Translations under genes and position numbers: made by a program | Shown here: piece after piece, positions 1-11,480 of the stretch | Numbering within the stretch: position 1 is the first letter of the stretch | How the letters are laid out: each line of letters opens with the position of its first letter | Notes under the pieces: generated by a model | Told to the model about the DNA's origin: nothing | The model's input: the letters and a program-made list of their open reading frames with translations, nothing else | Database searches by the model: none | Source of the DNA: Balaenoptera acutorostrata | Lineage: Eukaryota > Chordata > Mammalia > Artiodactyla > Balaenopteridae | Direction of reading: 5' to 3' | DNA length: 64,000 nucleotides | Assembly (NCBI RefSeq): GCF_949987535.1 | Contig: NC_080081.1 | Span: forward strand, 38,170,428-38,234,427

Positions 1-1340
1 TCCCTATCAAACTACCACTGGCATTTTTCACAGAACTAGAACAAAAAATTTCACAATTTGTATGGAAACACAAAAGACCCTGAATAGCCAAAGCAATCTT
101 GAGAACGAAAAATGGAGCTGGAGAAATCAGGCTCCCTGACTTCAGACGATACTACAAAGCTACAGTAATCAAGACAGTATGGTACTGGCACAAAAACAGA
201 AACATAGATCACTGGAACAGGGTAGAAAGCTGAGAGATAAACCCACACACATATGGTTACCTTATCTTTGATAAAGGAGGCAAGCATATACAGTGGAGAA
301 AAGACAGCCACCTCAATAAGTGGTGCTGGGAAAACTGGACAGGTACATGTAAAAGTATGAAGTTAGAACACTCTCTAACACCATACACAAAAATAAACTC
401 AAAATGGATTAAAGACCTAAATGTACAGCCAGACACTATCAAACTCTTAGAGGAAAACGTAGGCAGAACACTCTATGACATAAATCACAGCAAGATCCTT
501 TTTGACCCAGCTCCTAGAGAAATGGAGATAAAAACAAAAATAAACAAATGGGACCTAATGAAACTTAAAAGCTTTTGCACAGCAAAGGAAACCATAAACA
601 AGATGAAAAGACAACCCGTAGAATGGGAAAAAATATTTGCAAATGAAGCAAATGACAAAGGATTAATCTGCAATATATACAAGCAGCTCATGCAGCTCAA
701 TAACAAAAAATCAAACAACCTAATCCAAAAATGGGCAGAAGACCTAAACAGACATTTCTCCAAAGAAGATATACAGATTGCCAACAGACACATGAAAGAA
801 TGCTCAACAACATTAATCATTAGAGAAATGCAAATCAAAACTACAATGAGATATCATCTCACACCTGTCAGAATGGCCATCATCAAAAAATCTAGAAACA
901 ATAAATGCTGGAGAGGTTGTGGAGAAAAGGGAACACTCTTGCACTGTTGGTGGGAATGTAAATTGATACAGCCACTATGGAGAACAGTATGGAGGTTCCT
1001 TAAAAAACTAAAAATAGAACTACCATAGGACCCAGCAATCCCACTACTGGGCATATACCCTGAGAAAACCATAATTCAAAAAGAGTCATTTACCAAAATG
1101 TTCATTGCAGCTCTCTTTACAATAGCCAGGACATGGAAACAACCTAAATGTCCATCATTGGATGAATGGATAAAGAAGATGTGGCACATATATACAATGG
1201 AATATTACTCAGCCATAAAAAGAAACAAAATGGAGTTATTTGTAGTGAGGTGGATGGAGTTAGAGTCTGTCTTACAGAGTGAAGTAAGTCAGAAACAGAA
1301 AAACAAATACAGTATGCTAACACATATATATGGAATCTAA
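1..1340 (+). pseudogene. L1 ORF2 C-terminal fragment (reverse transcriptase thumb to Cys-rich end), broken
   Basis: ORF2 encodes the L1 endonuclease/reverse transcriptase; only about its last 445 codons are present. One reading frame is kept over the whole stretch (the frame of the ATG at 357), but it is interrupted by TGA at 231-233, where related copies here read a Pro codon, and by TAG at 1026-1028, where they read TAT (Tyr). The C-terminal Cys-rich motif CX3CX7HX4C is visible at 906-959. The end matches the usual L1 C-terminus (the MEYYSAIKRN block near 1197, stop after YGI). With two nonsense changes it cannot make a full ORF2 protein. Confidence 0.93.
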
Positions 1341-1729
1341 GGGAAAAAAAAAGATCATGAAGAACCTAGTGGCAAGACGGGAATAAAGACACAGACCTAC
1401 TAGATAATGGACTTGAGGATATGAGGAGGGGAAAGGGTAAGATGTTACAAAGTGAGAGAGTGGCATGGACATATATACACTACCAAACATAAAATAGATA
1501 GTTAGTGGGAAGCAAACGCTAGCATAGGGAGATCAGCTCTGTGCTTTGTGACCACCTAGGGGGGCAGGATAGGGAGGGTGGGACGGAGGGAGATTCAAGA
1601 GGGAAGAGATATGGGAACATATGTATATGTATAACTGATTCACTTTTTTATAAAGCAGAAACTAACACACCATTGTAAAGCAATTATACTCCAATAAAGA
1701 TGTTAAAAAAAAAAAAAAGAAAAAGAAAA
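1..1729 (+). mobile_element. L1 (LINE-1) retrotransposon, 3' part, element A
   Basis: The sequence enters the window inside L1 ORF2 (thumb region) and runs through the ORF2 stop at 1338-1340, a G-rich 3' UTR, an AATAAA at 1693-1698 and an A-rich tail ending near 1729. The 5' part lies outside the window, so neither the target-site duplication nor the full length can be judged. The 3' UTR is of the type shared with the elements at 29629-36825 and 54529-55210. This is a non-autonomous remnant because ORF2 contains stop codons. Confidence 0.95.
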
Positions 1730-3090
1730 TGTGAATAGCATATGTCCATAAGTTGCAAATGCTTATGCAAATGCAAATAATTACATCCTGTGATATCTTG
1801 TTCAAAATATTCAAGTAAAGTTAAAATTAATATTTATGATTACCTTTTCAGTATATGACAATTAATTAAAATCAAAGTATTTTCGTAATCTATAACTAGT
1901 ATCCAAATAAGCTAGGTGTCTATTTACCACAGATACATTCTCATAGTATTGTGCATTCAAGCATTAGTTTAGAGAATGCAGATTATATGTACACTGGATG
2001 TCTTTTAATCTCTTTCCAACAATTTAACACATATGGATTAGTTGATATCACATTTCACCAACAGATTAAAAAAAAAAAAAAAAAACTTGGTGATTTTTTT
2101 TTTTTTTGCATTTTGTTGACTTTCATTTTAAAAAAAGCAGATCAGAAAGTAAACCTCAATTTAATTTTTAAGGTAATATTTTGGAGATTAGGATCAGAGA
2201 TAAATGAAATGACAACATTTTTAATTGATAAATGAATTAATACGTTTAAATTACATTATTTTATTTATGGCTTTAAAGAATAGTAGATAGCTTTTATAAT
2301 TGATTCAATATATTATTTAATTGTCATTTTAACACAATTATAAGATTTTTAAAAATCTACTTAAACATCAGTGTATTATGTTAAAGTTATAGGGAAACAA
2401 TTTATCACTGAATAAATTTATTATACAACAACCTATATCAAAAAATTTCTCACAGTCTATTCTATTTGCAGAGAAAAGCATTGCCCCACACTTACAGTTC
2501 TATACAAAAATTAGAACAATAAGTCAGGTTCTCTCTCATTGCAGTATAAAACTTTTCTAAATAACATTCATAAATTTAATAAGTATTATTATTTTTACTA
2601 AAGCATTATCAGCAAAAAGACTATTGAAAACTATGACTATTGCCTTACAGTAATAACTAAGTTGGTTTTAGTTGAATGTCTCAGTTCTGTTTTCATTTTC
2701 TGCTCATTCCTGCATCTATGTGAATTGAAAATAATGTGACAGAAATTACATTGCCAGCTGAAATACTTCACTTTTTTTTCAATCCTTTTTTTCTCTCCAA
2801 ATTACACTCTAGTTGGCTACAAGGTCAATAAAAAAAATTGTAAAAAAAACTCTGAAATTAAATGTACAAAAAATTCCCTTCGTTTAAGCCAAATAGAGCC
2901 CTGAAGAAGCATTACATAGTGAGGTATTGAATGGATGGTGAATAGTATACAAGGCTTACAAGACTTTTGCTGTCAGAAAATTGAGTTGGAAATCAGGAGT
3001 GATTATCTTTGCACCATTTCAACCAATATCCAACTGTATGATGGTAAATCCTCTGGCCACTTTTGCCTCTACTTTCCTCATACATAGAAA
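1730..3090. other. AT-rich intergenic stretch, nothing assigned
   Basis: I see no gene, SINE head or L1 coding similarity here. It is strongly AT-rich with short A and T runs. At 2068-2107 a run of A is followed by CTTGGTGA and a run of T, a potential hairpin. Old decayed repeats may be present that I cannot name by eye. Confidence 0.6.
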
Positions 3091-3340
3091 GAAACATGAA
3101 GTGATATCAGCAAGAAGGTAGAATAAAAAGCCCTAGACCTTCCTTCACCCCCCCCCACACACTGATACAGCAATAATCAAAGACAAATTCCCTTTATGAG
3201 AAATTGCAAACTAACTGAAATGCTTCTGCACCCTGGAATAATGTGAAACCAACTCACCAAAGCTGATAGGGAGATATGGGGCATCCTCTCGTCAGAGACC
3301 TCTCCCTAGTGCCATACCATCTGATCAGAAAGAGACTCAT

Positions 3341-3638
3341 GGGCTTCCCTGGTGGCGCAGTGGTTGAGAGTCTGCCTGCTAATGCAGGGGACACGGGTTC
3401 GAGCCCTGGTCTGGGAGGATCCCACATGCCGCAGAGCGGCTGGGCCCGTGAGCCACAATTGCTGAGCCTGCGTGTCTGGAGCCTGCGCTCCGCAACAAGA
3501 GGGGCCGCGATGGTGAGAGGCCCGCGCACCGTGATGAAGAGTGGCCCCCACTTGCCACAACTAGAGAAAGCCCTAGCACAGAAACGAAGACCCAACATAG
3601 CAATCAATCAATCAATCAATTAATCAATAAAAAAAAAA
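3341..3638 (+). mobile_element. CHR-type tRNA-derived SINE
   Basis: This is a cetartiodactyl tRNA-derived SINE. The head starts gggcttccctggtggcgcag. An RNA polymerase III A box (tggcgcagtgg) lies at 3353-3363 and a B box (ggttcgagccc) at 3396-3406. The body is GC-rich and the tail is (AATC)n then A-rich, up to about 3638. A perfect 14-bp target-site duplication (agaaagagactcat) flanks it at 3327-3340 and 3639-3652, which proves L1-type retrotransposition into the older L1. The long open frames on both strands here are by-products of its GC-rich body. Confidence 0.95.
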
Positions 3639-4249
3639 AGAAAGAGACTCATATATCCCAGTTACACCTGGGGAGACAATAGATTGGTTCACATTCAGTG
3701 CCTCAGCTTTCTGAAGGAGCTCCCCAGAGGATTGTCTTCTGTCTTGCCAGTCTTTGAGCTCTGATGGGTCCAGCACAGTCTAACCACCCAGGGAAGAATA
3801 TATGAGGTAACTTTCATTGTTAGACACCATTGATCCTACCCCCTTTCAGCATAGAGCAAGCAGATTAAAAAAAAAAAAAAAATCCAAGTCTCACCTTCCC
3901 CCTGAGGAAAGAAGGCATTGATTTGTACATCCAGTGCCACAACTTTTCCACGGCTGCCTAAAAAACTATCATCTGTCTTGCCAGTAATGGAGTGCTGATG
4001 GGTCTGTCACAGTCTAGTTTCCCAGGAGAGGACGGAGATGATGTGTCTTGGGCTGGTATATGCCATAGCTACTACCCCCCTCCCCCATTTCAGTGCAGAC
4101 TAAGCAGACAAAAATCACATCTACTTGCTTCTTCTTGAGGGAGGTAAAGAATTGTTAGAGGCCCTTAGAATCTTTCACCAGTCTTATTGGTTGGGGTCCT
4201 CTTCTGTATGAGGTCAGTCCCTGAAGACCGGGAGAGAGAACTATGTTGT

Positions 4250-5118
4250 TGAATGTATAGATATCAATGCAGAGTCAACAAAAATTAACAGTCAGGCAAA
4301 GATGTTCCAAATGAAGGAATAAGAAACTGACCCAAATGAAATAAAGTTAGAAGGTTTACCTGAAGAGACAATTAAAAGTAACTCTCATAAATGTGCTTAC
4401 TGAGGTCAAGAGAACGGTCAAGAGAAAAATGAATGAACAAAGTGAACGTTTCAACAAAAAGAAAAATTTTAAAAGTACCAAACCAAAATAATAGAACTGA
4501 AGAGCACAATAACTATGCTAAAAATTTTACAGTAGGATTCAACAGCATACTAGGTCAAGCCGAATAAAGGATCAGTAAACTCAAAGACAGTTCATGGGAA
4601 ATAATTTAGTCAGAGGAACAACATGAAAAGAGAATGAAGATGAGCGAAGGAAGCTTAAGGGACTTAAGAGACATTATCAAGTGGACCAATATGCACATTA
4701 TGGGAGTTCTAGAAATTGAAGAGATGAATGACCAGAAAGTTTATTCAAAGAAATAATGGCTGAAATCTCCCCAAATCTGGAGAAGGGAAGGGTCATTCAA
4801 ATCTAAGATGTCTGAGAAAGACCAAATGATATGAAACCAAAGAATTCACATGGAGACATACAAGAATCAAACTGTCAAAAGTCAAATACAAGAAGATAAT
4901 TTTGAAAGCAGCAAGAGAAAGCAAATTATCACATACAAGGGAAACCCCCTACCCATAAGACTATCAGTGGATTCTTTCAGCAGAACTCTTACATGCCAGA
5001 AGGGATTAGGAGGTTATATTCAAAGTCCTGAGGAAAAAATTGTCAAACAAGGATATAACACCTGGCAAAACTACCCTTCATTTTTGTTTATCACTGACCA
5101 TAAGTTGTTATCAGCTTA
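4250..5118 (+). pseudogene. Old L1 ORF1-like relic
   Basis: L1 ORF1 encodes the RNA-binding chaperone of the retrotransposon. The block resembles ORF1 in wording and order: a 'caagaagataattttgaaagc' type segment near 4888, then 'cagcaagagaaagcaaatta', and 'gccagaagggatta' near 4996. These correspond to the conserved C-terminal half (KAAREK and ARRE-like residues). Stops and indels break every frame; the longest open piece is 4850-5119. Boundaries are approximate and the N-terminal half is only weakly similar. Confidence 0.6.
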
Positions 5119-5334
5119 AAATAAACTGTTACAAATGTAAGATATTTTATGTAAGCCCCAAGGTAACCATAAAAGAAAACTACTTATAGAAGTTACACAA
5201 AAGAAAAAAAGAATCAAAGCATACCAATTTACAAAACTAGCAAGATACAAAGGAAGACAAAAAGAGAGAGAATGACAGAAAAAGAAATACAAGACTAACA
5301 GAAAACAACTAACATATGACAATAATAAATCTTT

Positions 5335-5844
5335 TCCTATTAATAATTACTTTAAATGTAAATGGATTAAATTTCCCAATCAAAAGACAAAGAGTGAAAG
5401 AATGGATACAAAAACAAGGTCCCACTATAGGCTTTCTACCAGTGACTCACTTTAGATTTAAGAATACACATAGGCTGTAAGTGAGAGGATGGAAAAAGAT
5501 ATTCCATTAAAATAGTAACCAAAAAGGAGCAAGGGTTGCTATACTCACATCAAACAAAATAGACTTCATGAAATAGACTTTAAGCCAAAACCTGTCACAG
5601 GAAACAAAGAAGGGCATTATACAACAATAAAAGAGTCAATTCATCAGAAAACTATAAGAATTAAAAATGTGTATGCATTCAACATCAGAGCACCTAGATA
5701 TATAAAGCAAAGAGAACTTAAAGGAAAAATAGTAATGCAGTAATAGTAGAACACTTCAATACTTTCAATAATGGATAGAACATCCATACAGAATATCAAT
5801 AATTAAACAGGGGACTTGAAAAACACTATAGACAAAATGTATGC

Positions 5845-5922
<78 letters not shown>

Positions 5923-6061
5923 TGTGTGTCTGTGTGTAACATTCAACCCAACAGCAGTAGAATACACATTCTTCTCAAGTGTAAAAGGAACATTTTCTAA
6001 GATTGATCACATATTAGAGTATTATTTAAGCCTAGAGAAACAACATCTAATTCAACCTGGA
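5335..6061 (+). pseudogene. Old L1 ORF2 endonuclease-domain relic split by a microsatellite
   Basis: Translation shows the start of the L1 APE-type endonuclease: LNVNGLN near 5351 (with the metal-binding Asn), EWIQKQ near 5399, VRGWKKIF near 5480, and after the microsatellite VEYTFFSSVKGTFSKIDH at 5957-6010, which carries the catalytic Asp-His pair. Several stops and at least one frameshift lie between. The repeat tract at 5841-5937 replaced or expanded a piece of this domain. After about 6061 the L1 similarity stops abruptly. Confidence 0.75.
5841..5937. repeat. Compound microsatellite (A)n-(TA)n-(TG)n
   Basis: An A run is followed by about 13 TA units and then about 20 TG units with a few interruptions (agtgtgtgtctgtgtg). 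It sits inside the old L1 endonuclease region, with recognisable L1 coding text on both sides. It is likely length-polymorphic. Confidence 0.97.
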
Positions 6062-6718
6062 ACAGGTGAATAACATCCATAACATGAACATTTGAAATTT
6101 GAATCAGAACAATAAGCATTGTAATATCTTCATATTCAAACTGACAAAGACCATTAATTACCATTATACTTACTTTACTTCTTCTGTTCTATATTGATGA
6201 TATTCTATAAAAATTATATAGAATTCTATAGAAAATATGTAAAATCTTAGCAAAATCAGTTTGGAAAATTATAAATCAAGGAAACTTTATCATATATATG
6301 TACAAAATTATCCAAGAAAGGTAGTCAAAAGGTACAAATTTCCAGTTACAAGATAAATTAGTAGGAAGGATGTATAGTTAACACTGCTGTATGATATATA
6401 TGAAAGGCATTAAGGGAATAAATTCTAAGAGTTCTCATCACAAGGAAAAAGCTTTTTTTTCTTTTTATGCCTTCTCCTTTTATTGTATCTATGAGATGAT
6501 TGATACTAACTAAATTTATTGTGATAATCATTTCACAGTATATGTAAGTCAAACCATTAAGCTGCACACCTCAAACTTATAGGGTGCTGTATGTCAATTA
6601 TATGTCGATAAAACTCGGAAAAAATTTTTCAAAAGTGAAAAGCTGCAGTTTTATTTTACATTTTGTGAAGATATTTTGTTTTGAAAAATCAGCTTAGTAT
6701 TTCTGTAATTAAATCATT

Positions 6719-7006
6719 GGGTCTTTTATTTTTAGTTTTTTAAGAAACCTCCTTACTGTTCTCCATAGTGGCTCTACCAATTTACATCCCCACCAACAGT
6801 GTAGGAGGGTTCCCTTCTCTCCACACCCTCCCCAGCATTTATTGTTTGTGTATTTTTTGATGATGGCCTTTCTGACTGGTGTAATGGGATATCCCATTGT
6901 AGTTCTGATTTGCAATTATCTAATAATTAGTGATGATGAACATCTTTTCATGTGCTCTTTGTTATCTGTATGTCTCTTTGGAGAAATGTTTATTTAGTTC
7001 TTGTGC
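6719..7006 (-). pseudogene. L1 ORF2 C-terminal fragment, inverted half of a twin-primed insertion
   Basis: On the minus strand it reads the ORF2 segment with [18 protein letters not shown] and the Cys-rich CX3CX7HX4C motif ([18 protein letters not shown]), then [13 protein letters not shown]. It has an open frame of 68 codons (6709-6915) and nothing before or after it in frame. It is a dead fragment created at insertion. Confidence 0.9.
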
Positions 7007-7042
7007 TCTAAATAGACATTTAGGGCACTAAACAGACACTAA

Positions 7043-7370
7043 TAATAGAGCTGCCATATGATCCTGCAATCCCACTCCTGGGCATATATGTGGAGAAAAA
7101 CATCATCTGAAAGGATACATGCACCTCAATGTTCATTGCAGCACTGTTTACAATAGTCAAATATAGAAGCAACTTAAATGTCCATCAACAGAGGAATGGA
7201 TAAAGAAGATGTGGTACATATAAGCAATGGAATATTACTCAGCCATTAAAAAGAATGAAAAATGCCACTTGCAGCAATATGGATGGACCTAGAGAATGTC
7301 ATACTGAGTGATGTAAGTCAGACAGAGAAAGAGAAATATTGTATGATATCACTTAAATGTGGAATCTAAG
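7043..7370 (+). pseudogene. L1 ORF2 C-terminal end, direct half of the twin-primed insertion
   Basis: It begins at the consensus block ccatatgatcctgcaatccc and continues to the ORF2 end (MEYYSAIKK-like block near 7230, stop in ggaatctaa near 7365). The coding frame cannot be joined to the inverted half. The downstream 3' UTR (7371-7705) includes the 'gtatagcacagg' block and ends with an AATAAAA-like signal near 7692 and A-rich tail. Confidence 0.85.
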
Positions 7371-7705
7371 AAGAAATGATACAAATGAACTTATTTACAA
7401 AACAGAAACAGACTCACCAACTTAGAGAATGAACTTATGGTAACCAGGAGGGAAGGGTGGAGGGAAGGGATATTTAGGGAGTTTGGGATTGACATGTACA
7501 CACTGCTATATTTAAAATGGATAACCAACAAGGACCTACTGTATAGCACAGGGACTCTGCTCAATATTATGTAACAACCTAAATGGGAAAATAATTTTAA
7601 AAAGAATAGATATGTGTATATGTATAACTGAATTGCTTTGCTGTACACCTGAAACTAATGCAACATTGTTAATCAACTGTACTACAATATAAAATAAAAA
7701 GTTAA

Positions 7706-8275
7706 AAAAAAAGAAATACAAAGGAAAAAAAATCACTGCATATACTGTTTGCTAATCATCTAAAATTCCACTTGACTCTATATACAGATTTCAATGAATA
7801 CTTAATAATTGTGTATCACATGAAGTCAGGAAGTGATGGGTACAGTCTTACTCAACAGATCTGTGAATTTAAATAAAATAGGTTGTTATGAGACTTGTTT
7901 GTGTATAAATGAAAAAAAAAATCATTTGGTCCTTACTAAGAGCTATAAGCTCTGTTGGTGCCGAGGATTCAAAGGTGGAAAGAGCTACATTTGGAACATG
8001 GAGACACTCATTGACTAGAGAGGAAGAACACAATCTCAAAATCACACATTTCACAGGCAATGTGTTATGTCCTATAAAACAGATGAATGAGAGTCCAGAT
8101 AAGGCAGCATGAATTCTGCCTTGAGGAAACAGTGAGGAAAGTCTATCCCCAAGAAACGACATTTGAACTAATATGCCATACACATTATGTTTTACGCTAT
8201 GATTAATATGAAATTATCAGACTGATTTCATTATTATTACATTCCTACAGATATTCAGAAAAGAGAGGGAATTCT
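7706..8275. other. Non-coding spacer, possible ancient repeat
   Basis: No gene is seen. The block around 7935-8170 (gctataagctctgttggtgc ... gaggattcaaaggtgg ... gaggaagaaca) resembles a very old dispersed mammalian repeat whose consensus describes 'ggtgctggggattcaaag', but I cannot name the family with confidence. Confidence 0.4.
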
Positions 8276-9793
8276 TTTTTTTTTTTTTAATTTCTTTTTT
8301 TGATTGCAAAGCAATGTTCTTTTTTTTTTCCTAACAACTTTATTGGAGTATAATTGCTTTATAATGGAGTGTTAGTTTCTGCTGTATTACAAAGTGAGTC
8401 AGCTATATGTATACATGTATCCCCATATCCCCTCCTTCTTGCATCTCCCTCCCACCCTTCCTATCCCACCCCTCTAGGTGGTCACAAAGCACCAAGCTGA
8501 TCACCCTGTGTTATGCACCTGCTTCCCACTAGCTATCTATTTTACATTTGGTGGTGTATATATGTCCATGCCACTCTCTCACTTCGCCCCAGCTTACACT
8601 TCCCCCTCTCCGTGTCCTCAAGTCCATTTTCTACGTCTGTGTCTTTATTCCTGTCCTGCCCCTAGGTTCTTCATAACCTTTTTTTTTTTTTTTTTAGATT
8701 CTATATATATATGTGTTAGCATATGGTATTTGTTTTTCTCTTTCTAATTTACTTCACTCTGTATGACAGACTCTAGGTCCATCCACCTCACTACAAATAA
8801 CTCCATTTCATTTCTTTTTATGGCTGAGTAATATTCCATTGTATATATGTGCCACATCTTCTTTATCCATTCATCTGTCGATGGACACTTAGGTTGCTTC
8901 CATGTCCTGGCTATTGTAAATAGAGCTGCAATGAACATTGTAGCACATGACTCTTTTTTGAATTATGGTTTTCTCAGGGTATATACCCAGTAGTGGGATT
9001 GCTGGGTCGTATGGTAGTTGTATTTTTAATTTTTTAAGGAACCTCCATACTGTTCCCCATAGTGGCTGTATCAAATTACATTCGCACCAACAGTGCAAGA
9101 GTGTTCCCTTTTCTCCACACCCTCTCCAGCATTTGTTTGTAGATTTTTTCATGATGGCCATTTTGACCACTGTGAGGTGATACCTCAGTGTAGTTTTGAT
9201 TTGCATTTCTCTAATGATTAGTGATGTTGAGCATCCTTTCACGTGTTTGTTGGCAATCTGTATATCTTCTTTGGAGAAATGTCTATTTAGGTCTTCTGCC
9301 CATTTTTGGATTCAGTTGTTTGTTTTTTTGATATTGAGCTACATGTGCTGCTTGTAAATTTTGGAGGTTAATCCGTTGTCAGTTGCTTCATTTGCAAGTA
9401 TTTTCTCCCATTCTGAGGGTTGTCTTTTCGTCTTGTTTATGGTTTCCTTTGCTGTGCCAAAGCTTTGAAGTTTCATTAGGTCCCATTTGTTTATTTTTGT
9501 TTTTATTTCCATTTCTCTAGGATGTGAGTCAAAAAGGATCTTGCTGTGATTTATGTCATGGAGTGTTCTGCTTATGTTTTCCTCTAAGAGTTTGATAGTG
9601 TCTGGCCTTACATTTAGGTCTTCAATCCATTTTGAGTTTGTTTTTGTATATGGTATTAGGGAGTGTTCTAATTTCATTCTTTTACATGTAGCTGTCCAGT
9701 TTTCCCAGCACCTCTTATTGAAGAGGCTGTCTTTTCTCCATTGTATATTCTTGCTTTCTTTATCAAAGATAAGGTGACCATACATGCGTGGGT
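8276..9793 (-). mobile_element. 5'-truncated L1, minus strand (element E)
   Basis: A T-rich stretch at 8276-8330 is the reverse complement of the A tail. It is followed by the reverse complement of the L1 3' UTR (caacaactttattggagtat-like block near 8334, i.e. AATAAA-type end) and ORF2 C-terminal sequence up to about 9793, where similarity ends at the reverse complement of 'acccacgcatgtatggtcac'. It is about 1.5 kb, a typical 5'-truncated L1. I did not find a convincing TSD. The spacer between the two T runs (8298-8330) may be 3' transduced or variable-tail sequence. Confidence 0.93.
8744..9793 (-). pseudogene. L1 ORF2 C-terminal fragment, broken
   Basis: On the minus strand, 9785 to 9339 is open for 148 codons ([10 protein letters not shown] to KQHM) and ends at a TAG replacing a Gln codon. 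The frame continues to the Cys-rich motif ([19 protein letters not shown]). A run of six T at 8954-8959 (five A in sibling copies) causes a one-base frameshift. The last part (8938 to 8744) ends early at EVN-stop, where other copies continue SQKEKNKY. So there are two nonsense changes and one frameshift. Confidence 0.92.
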
Positions 9794-11244
9794 CACAATC
9801 CTATTAGCTGTTCTGGGGTACTCTTTCAAAATTATGCTCATTAGCATAAAAATACTAAACACATTTTATATTTCATGTAAAAGATATTTAGAAATGGATA
9901 CTGGCCTCTAATTTCTTATACCTTCTGACCAAGATGTCCCTTGGAATTCTGAAGTTTTCAGATCTTACAAAGGTAATATGAATATACAGTAATGTACTAT
10001 ATGTTCACCATGACGTGTGTGAGGTCTGGAGCAACACTCTGTACTCAAACATGTTGATTTTTCTATACTAAAAGTTGTGGGCATTCACAATAAATAGGTA
10101 TATAAAGACTATGAATATATGTATATCAGTTCAGTTTATGTTTTGCTACCAATGCACATGCCACAAATTTAAGGAAAAAATGATTTCAGAAATAGTCAGG
10201 CTTTGAAATTGAAAATAAGGAATTGGGAATCTGTAAATAACTGAAAGTTTTAAAGTGAGTAAATTTTAAGTCCGTTGCAAAGGGATAAATAAAAGCCTTT
10301 GCTTCCATGGACAGAGTGAGAATGGCTCTGTATTTTATATGGCAGAGTTGTTTTTATTTTGCCAGACATCTCCACTGTTACTGGTTTATAGGCCTTATTT
10401 ATACTTGTACTTAAAGACATGTTTATTTAAGCCAAAAATTGTAGCAAATGTAAAATCCAGTCTTGCAGGGCAAGACTTACTTAAACATATCTTTATCTGA
10501 AATAAATGAATAATAAATAAACACATGTATGCATATATAAAAGACCATGACTTTAGCTATGACTTTTAGAAATGTTGTGTTTACTCTTAGGCTAAGAATC
10601 AGGAGTCAAAATTGGGAACTCAAGGTCTAAAGATGTCAATATTCAATTGGCTATATTAATAAACTCTCCATTGTATGTAAAAGATAACCAAATTTAGTTT
10701 CTAGATAAGGATGAAAATAGTCATCAGGTAGAATCAATACATGATTCCTTAATATCTCAAATTCATACCCATCTCCAATCCAAAACAATCTAAGAAATGC
10801 TCATGAGCATCAATTCTTCCTTAGTAGTCAAAAGCTTCTAAATATAGGAATTCCAATGTATATTAAAAAAGAAAGAAGTGTTTAAATTTTAGCCAGGTCT
10901 TACCTTTCCCACATCATATGTGTAAGTATGGTTAACAGTTGGTGCAGAGATTAGAGCTGTCATCTATTCATAGTAGATTTTGGAGATTGTACGCATAGCC
11001 CTGAAACCAACACTAGATTCAGAGAAAGAAAGCTAGAATTAACAGAAGTTCATGTGAAAAATTCTTCTATTTCATCCTATTAGCAATGATTCCAGAGACA
11101 CATCACAGACTATCAGGGAAAGGAAGTTTAGTTACCTTATTGCCTATGACATCATTAGGGAGCCTTTTCCAATTAAAAAGTTCTTCTAGAAGAAAACAAG
11201 TGGGGCTTTCTGAAATCAATATAGATGAGTCAGATGATTATGAG

Positions 11245-11480
11245 TTTTAATCAAGTCTTCTCCATTTTCTACTTGTGTGATTTTTGTCAATTAATTGAAT
11301 GTCTCTGACTTCAGTTTCCTTAACCAATCTAACCAGAATAATCATCCCCACAATTTCCTTTCTGTAAATTGAGTAAATCTATAATTCTGGCATAGAATCT
11401 CTGTGAGAAATAAACATAAATGTAAATAATTTAGTGCAGGTCACAGAACATTGCAAGCTCTTCACGAATGATATTTATTA
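11245..11480 (-). mobile_element. MIR SINE relic
   Basis: The text follows the antisense MIR consensus with mutations: 'cttgtgtgatttttgtcaattaa', 'gacttcagtttccttaacc', then a variable part and 'gagaaataaacataaatgtaaataatttag'. This is the arrangement of antisense MIR (tgtgaccttgggcaag ... cctcagtttcctcatc ... gattaaatgag). Family assignment is from memory of the consensus. Confidence 0.65.

Larger units (their letters stand above)
3095..6635 (+). mobile_element. Old decayed L1 (L1M-like), + strand, internally deleted
   Basis: The order matches an ancient L1 with most of ORF2 missing. A 5'-UTR-like region starts near 3095 (the ccctagaccttccttc block). An ORF1-like region follows at about 4250-5118, the start of the ORF2 endonuclease at about 5335-6060, and an L1M-type 3' UTR at about 6318-6635, ending with a degenerate AATAAA and A-rich stretch. 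Between 6061 and 6317 I cannot assign the sequence. It is interrupted by the SINE at 3341-3638 and by a compound microsatellite at 5841-5937. Divergence is clearly higher than in the other L1 copies of the window. Confidence 0.75.
6719..7705 (+). mobile_element. 5'-inverted (twin-primed) L1, artiodactyl-type 3' end
   Basis: The left part (about 6719-7006) is L1 ORF2 C-terminal sequence in antisense. The right part (about 7043-7705) is the immediately following L1 sequence in sense: ORF2 end, 3' UTR and A-rich tail. Read together, the two halves abut at the same consensus point (ctaaaaata / atagagctgcc). That is the signature of twin priming during target-primed reverse transcription. A weak TSD candidate is aaatcattg (6711) versus aaatcactg (about 7730), with one mismatch. 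About 36 bp of filler separates the halves. Confidence 0.85.

Noticed and set aside
3341..3420. tRNA-like A and B boxes (also in the SINEs at 12165, 31197, 40324, 42449, 52169 and 55646)
   Set aside because: They are the tRNA-derived promoter of the SINE; no full cloverleaf with an acceptor stem is present, so not a tRNA gene.
3254..3623. Overlapping open frames of 74-117 codons on both strands
   Set aside because: They lie wholly in and around a SINE with a perfect TSD; the GC-rich SINE body is open by chance in several frames.
5816..6073. 85-codon frame with a (VC)n/(IY)n stretch
   Set aside because: Translation of the compound microsatellite joined to the L1 endonuclease relic.
7935..8170. 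Repeat-like block related to an old mammalian family
   Set aside because: Similarity to remembered consensus text is too loose to give it a family name, so it is only mentioned in the spacer entry.
9794..9850. TSD for the minus-strand L1 at 8276-9793
   Set aside because: I compared the flanks and found no convincing direct repeat; it may be decayed or the 3' boundary may be misplaced because of the double T run.
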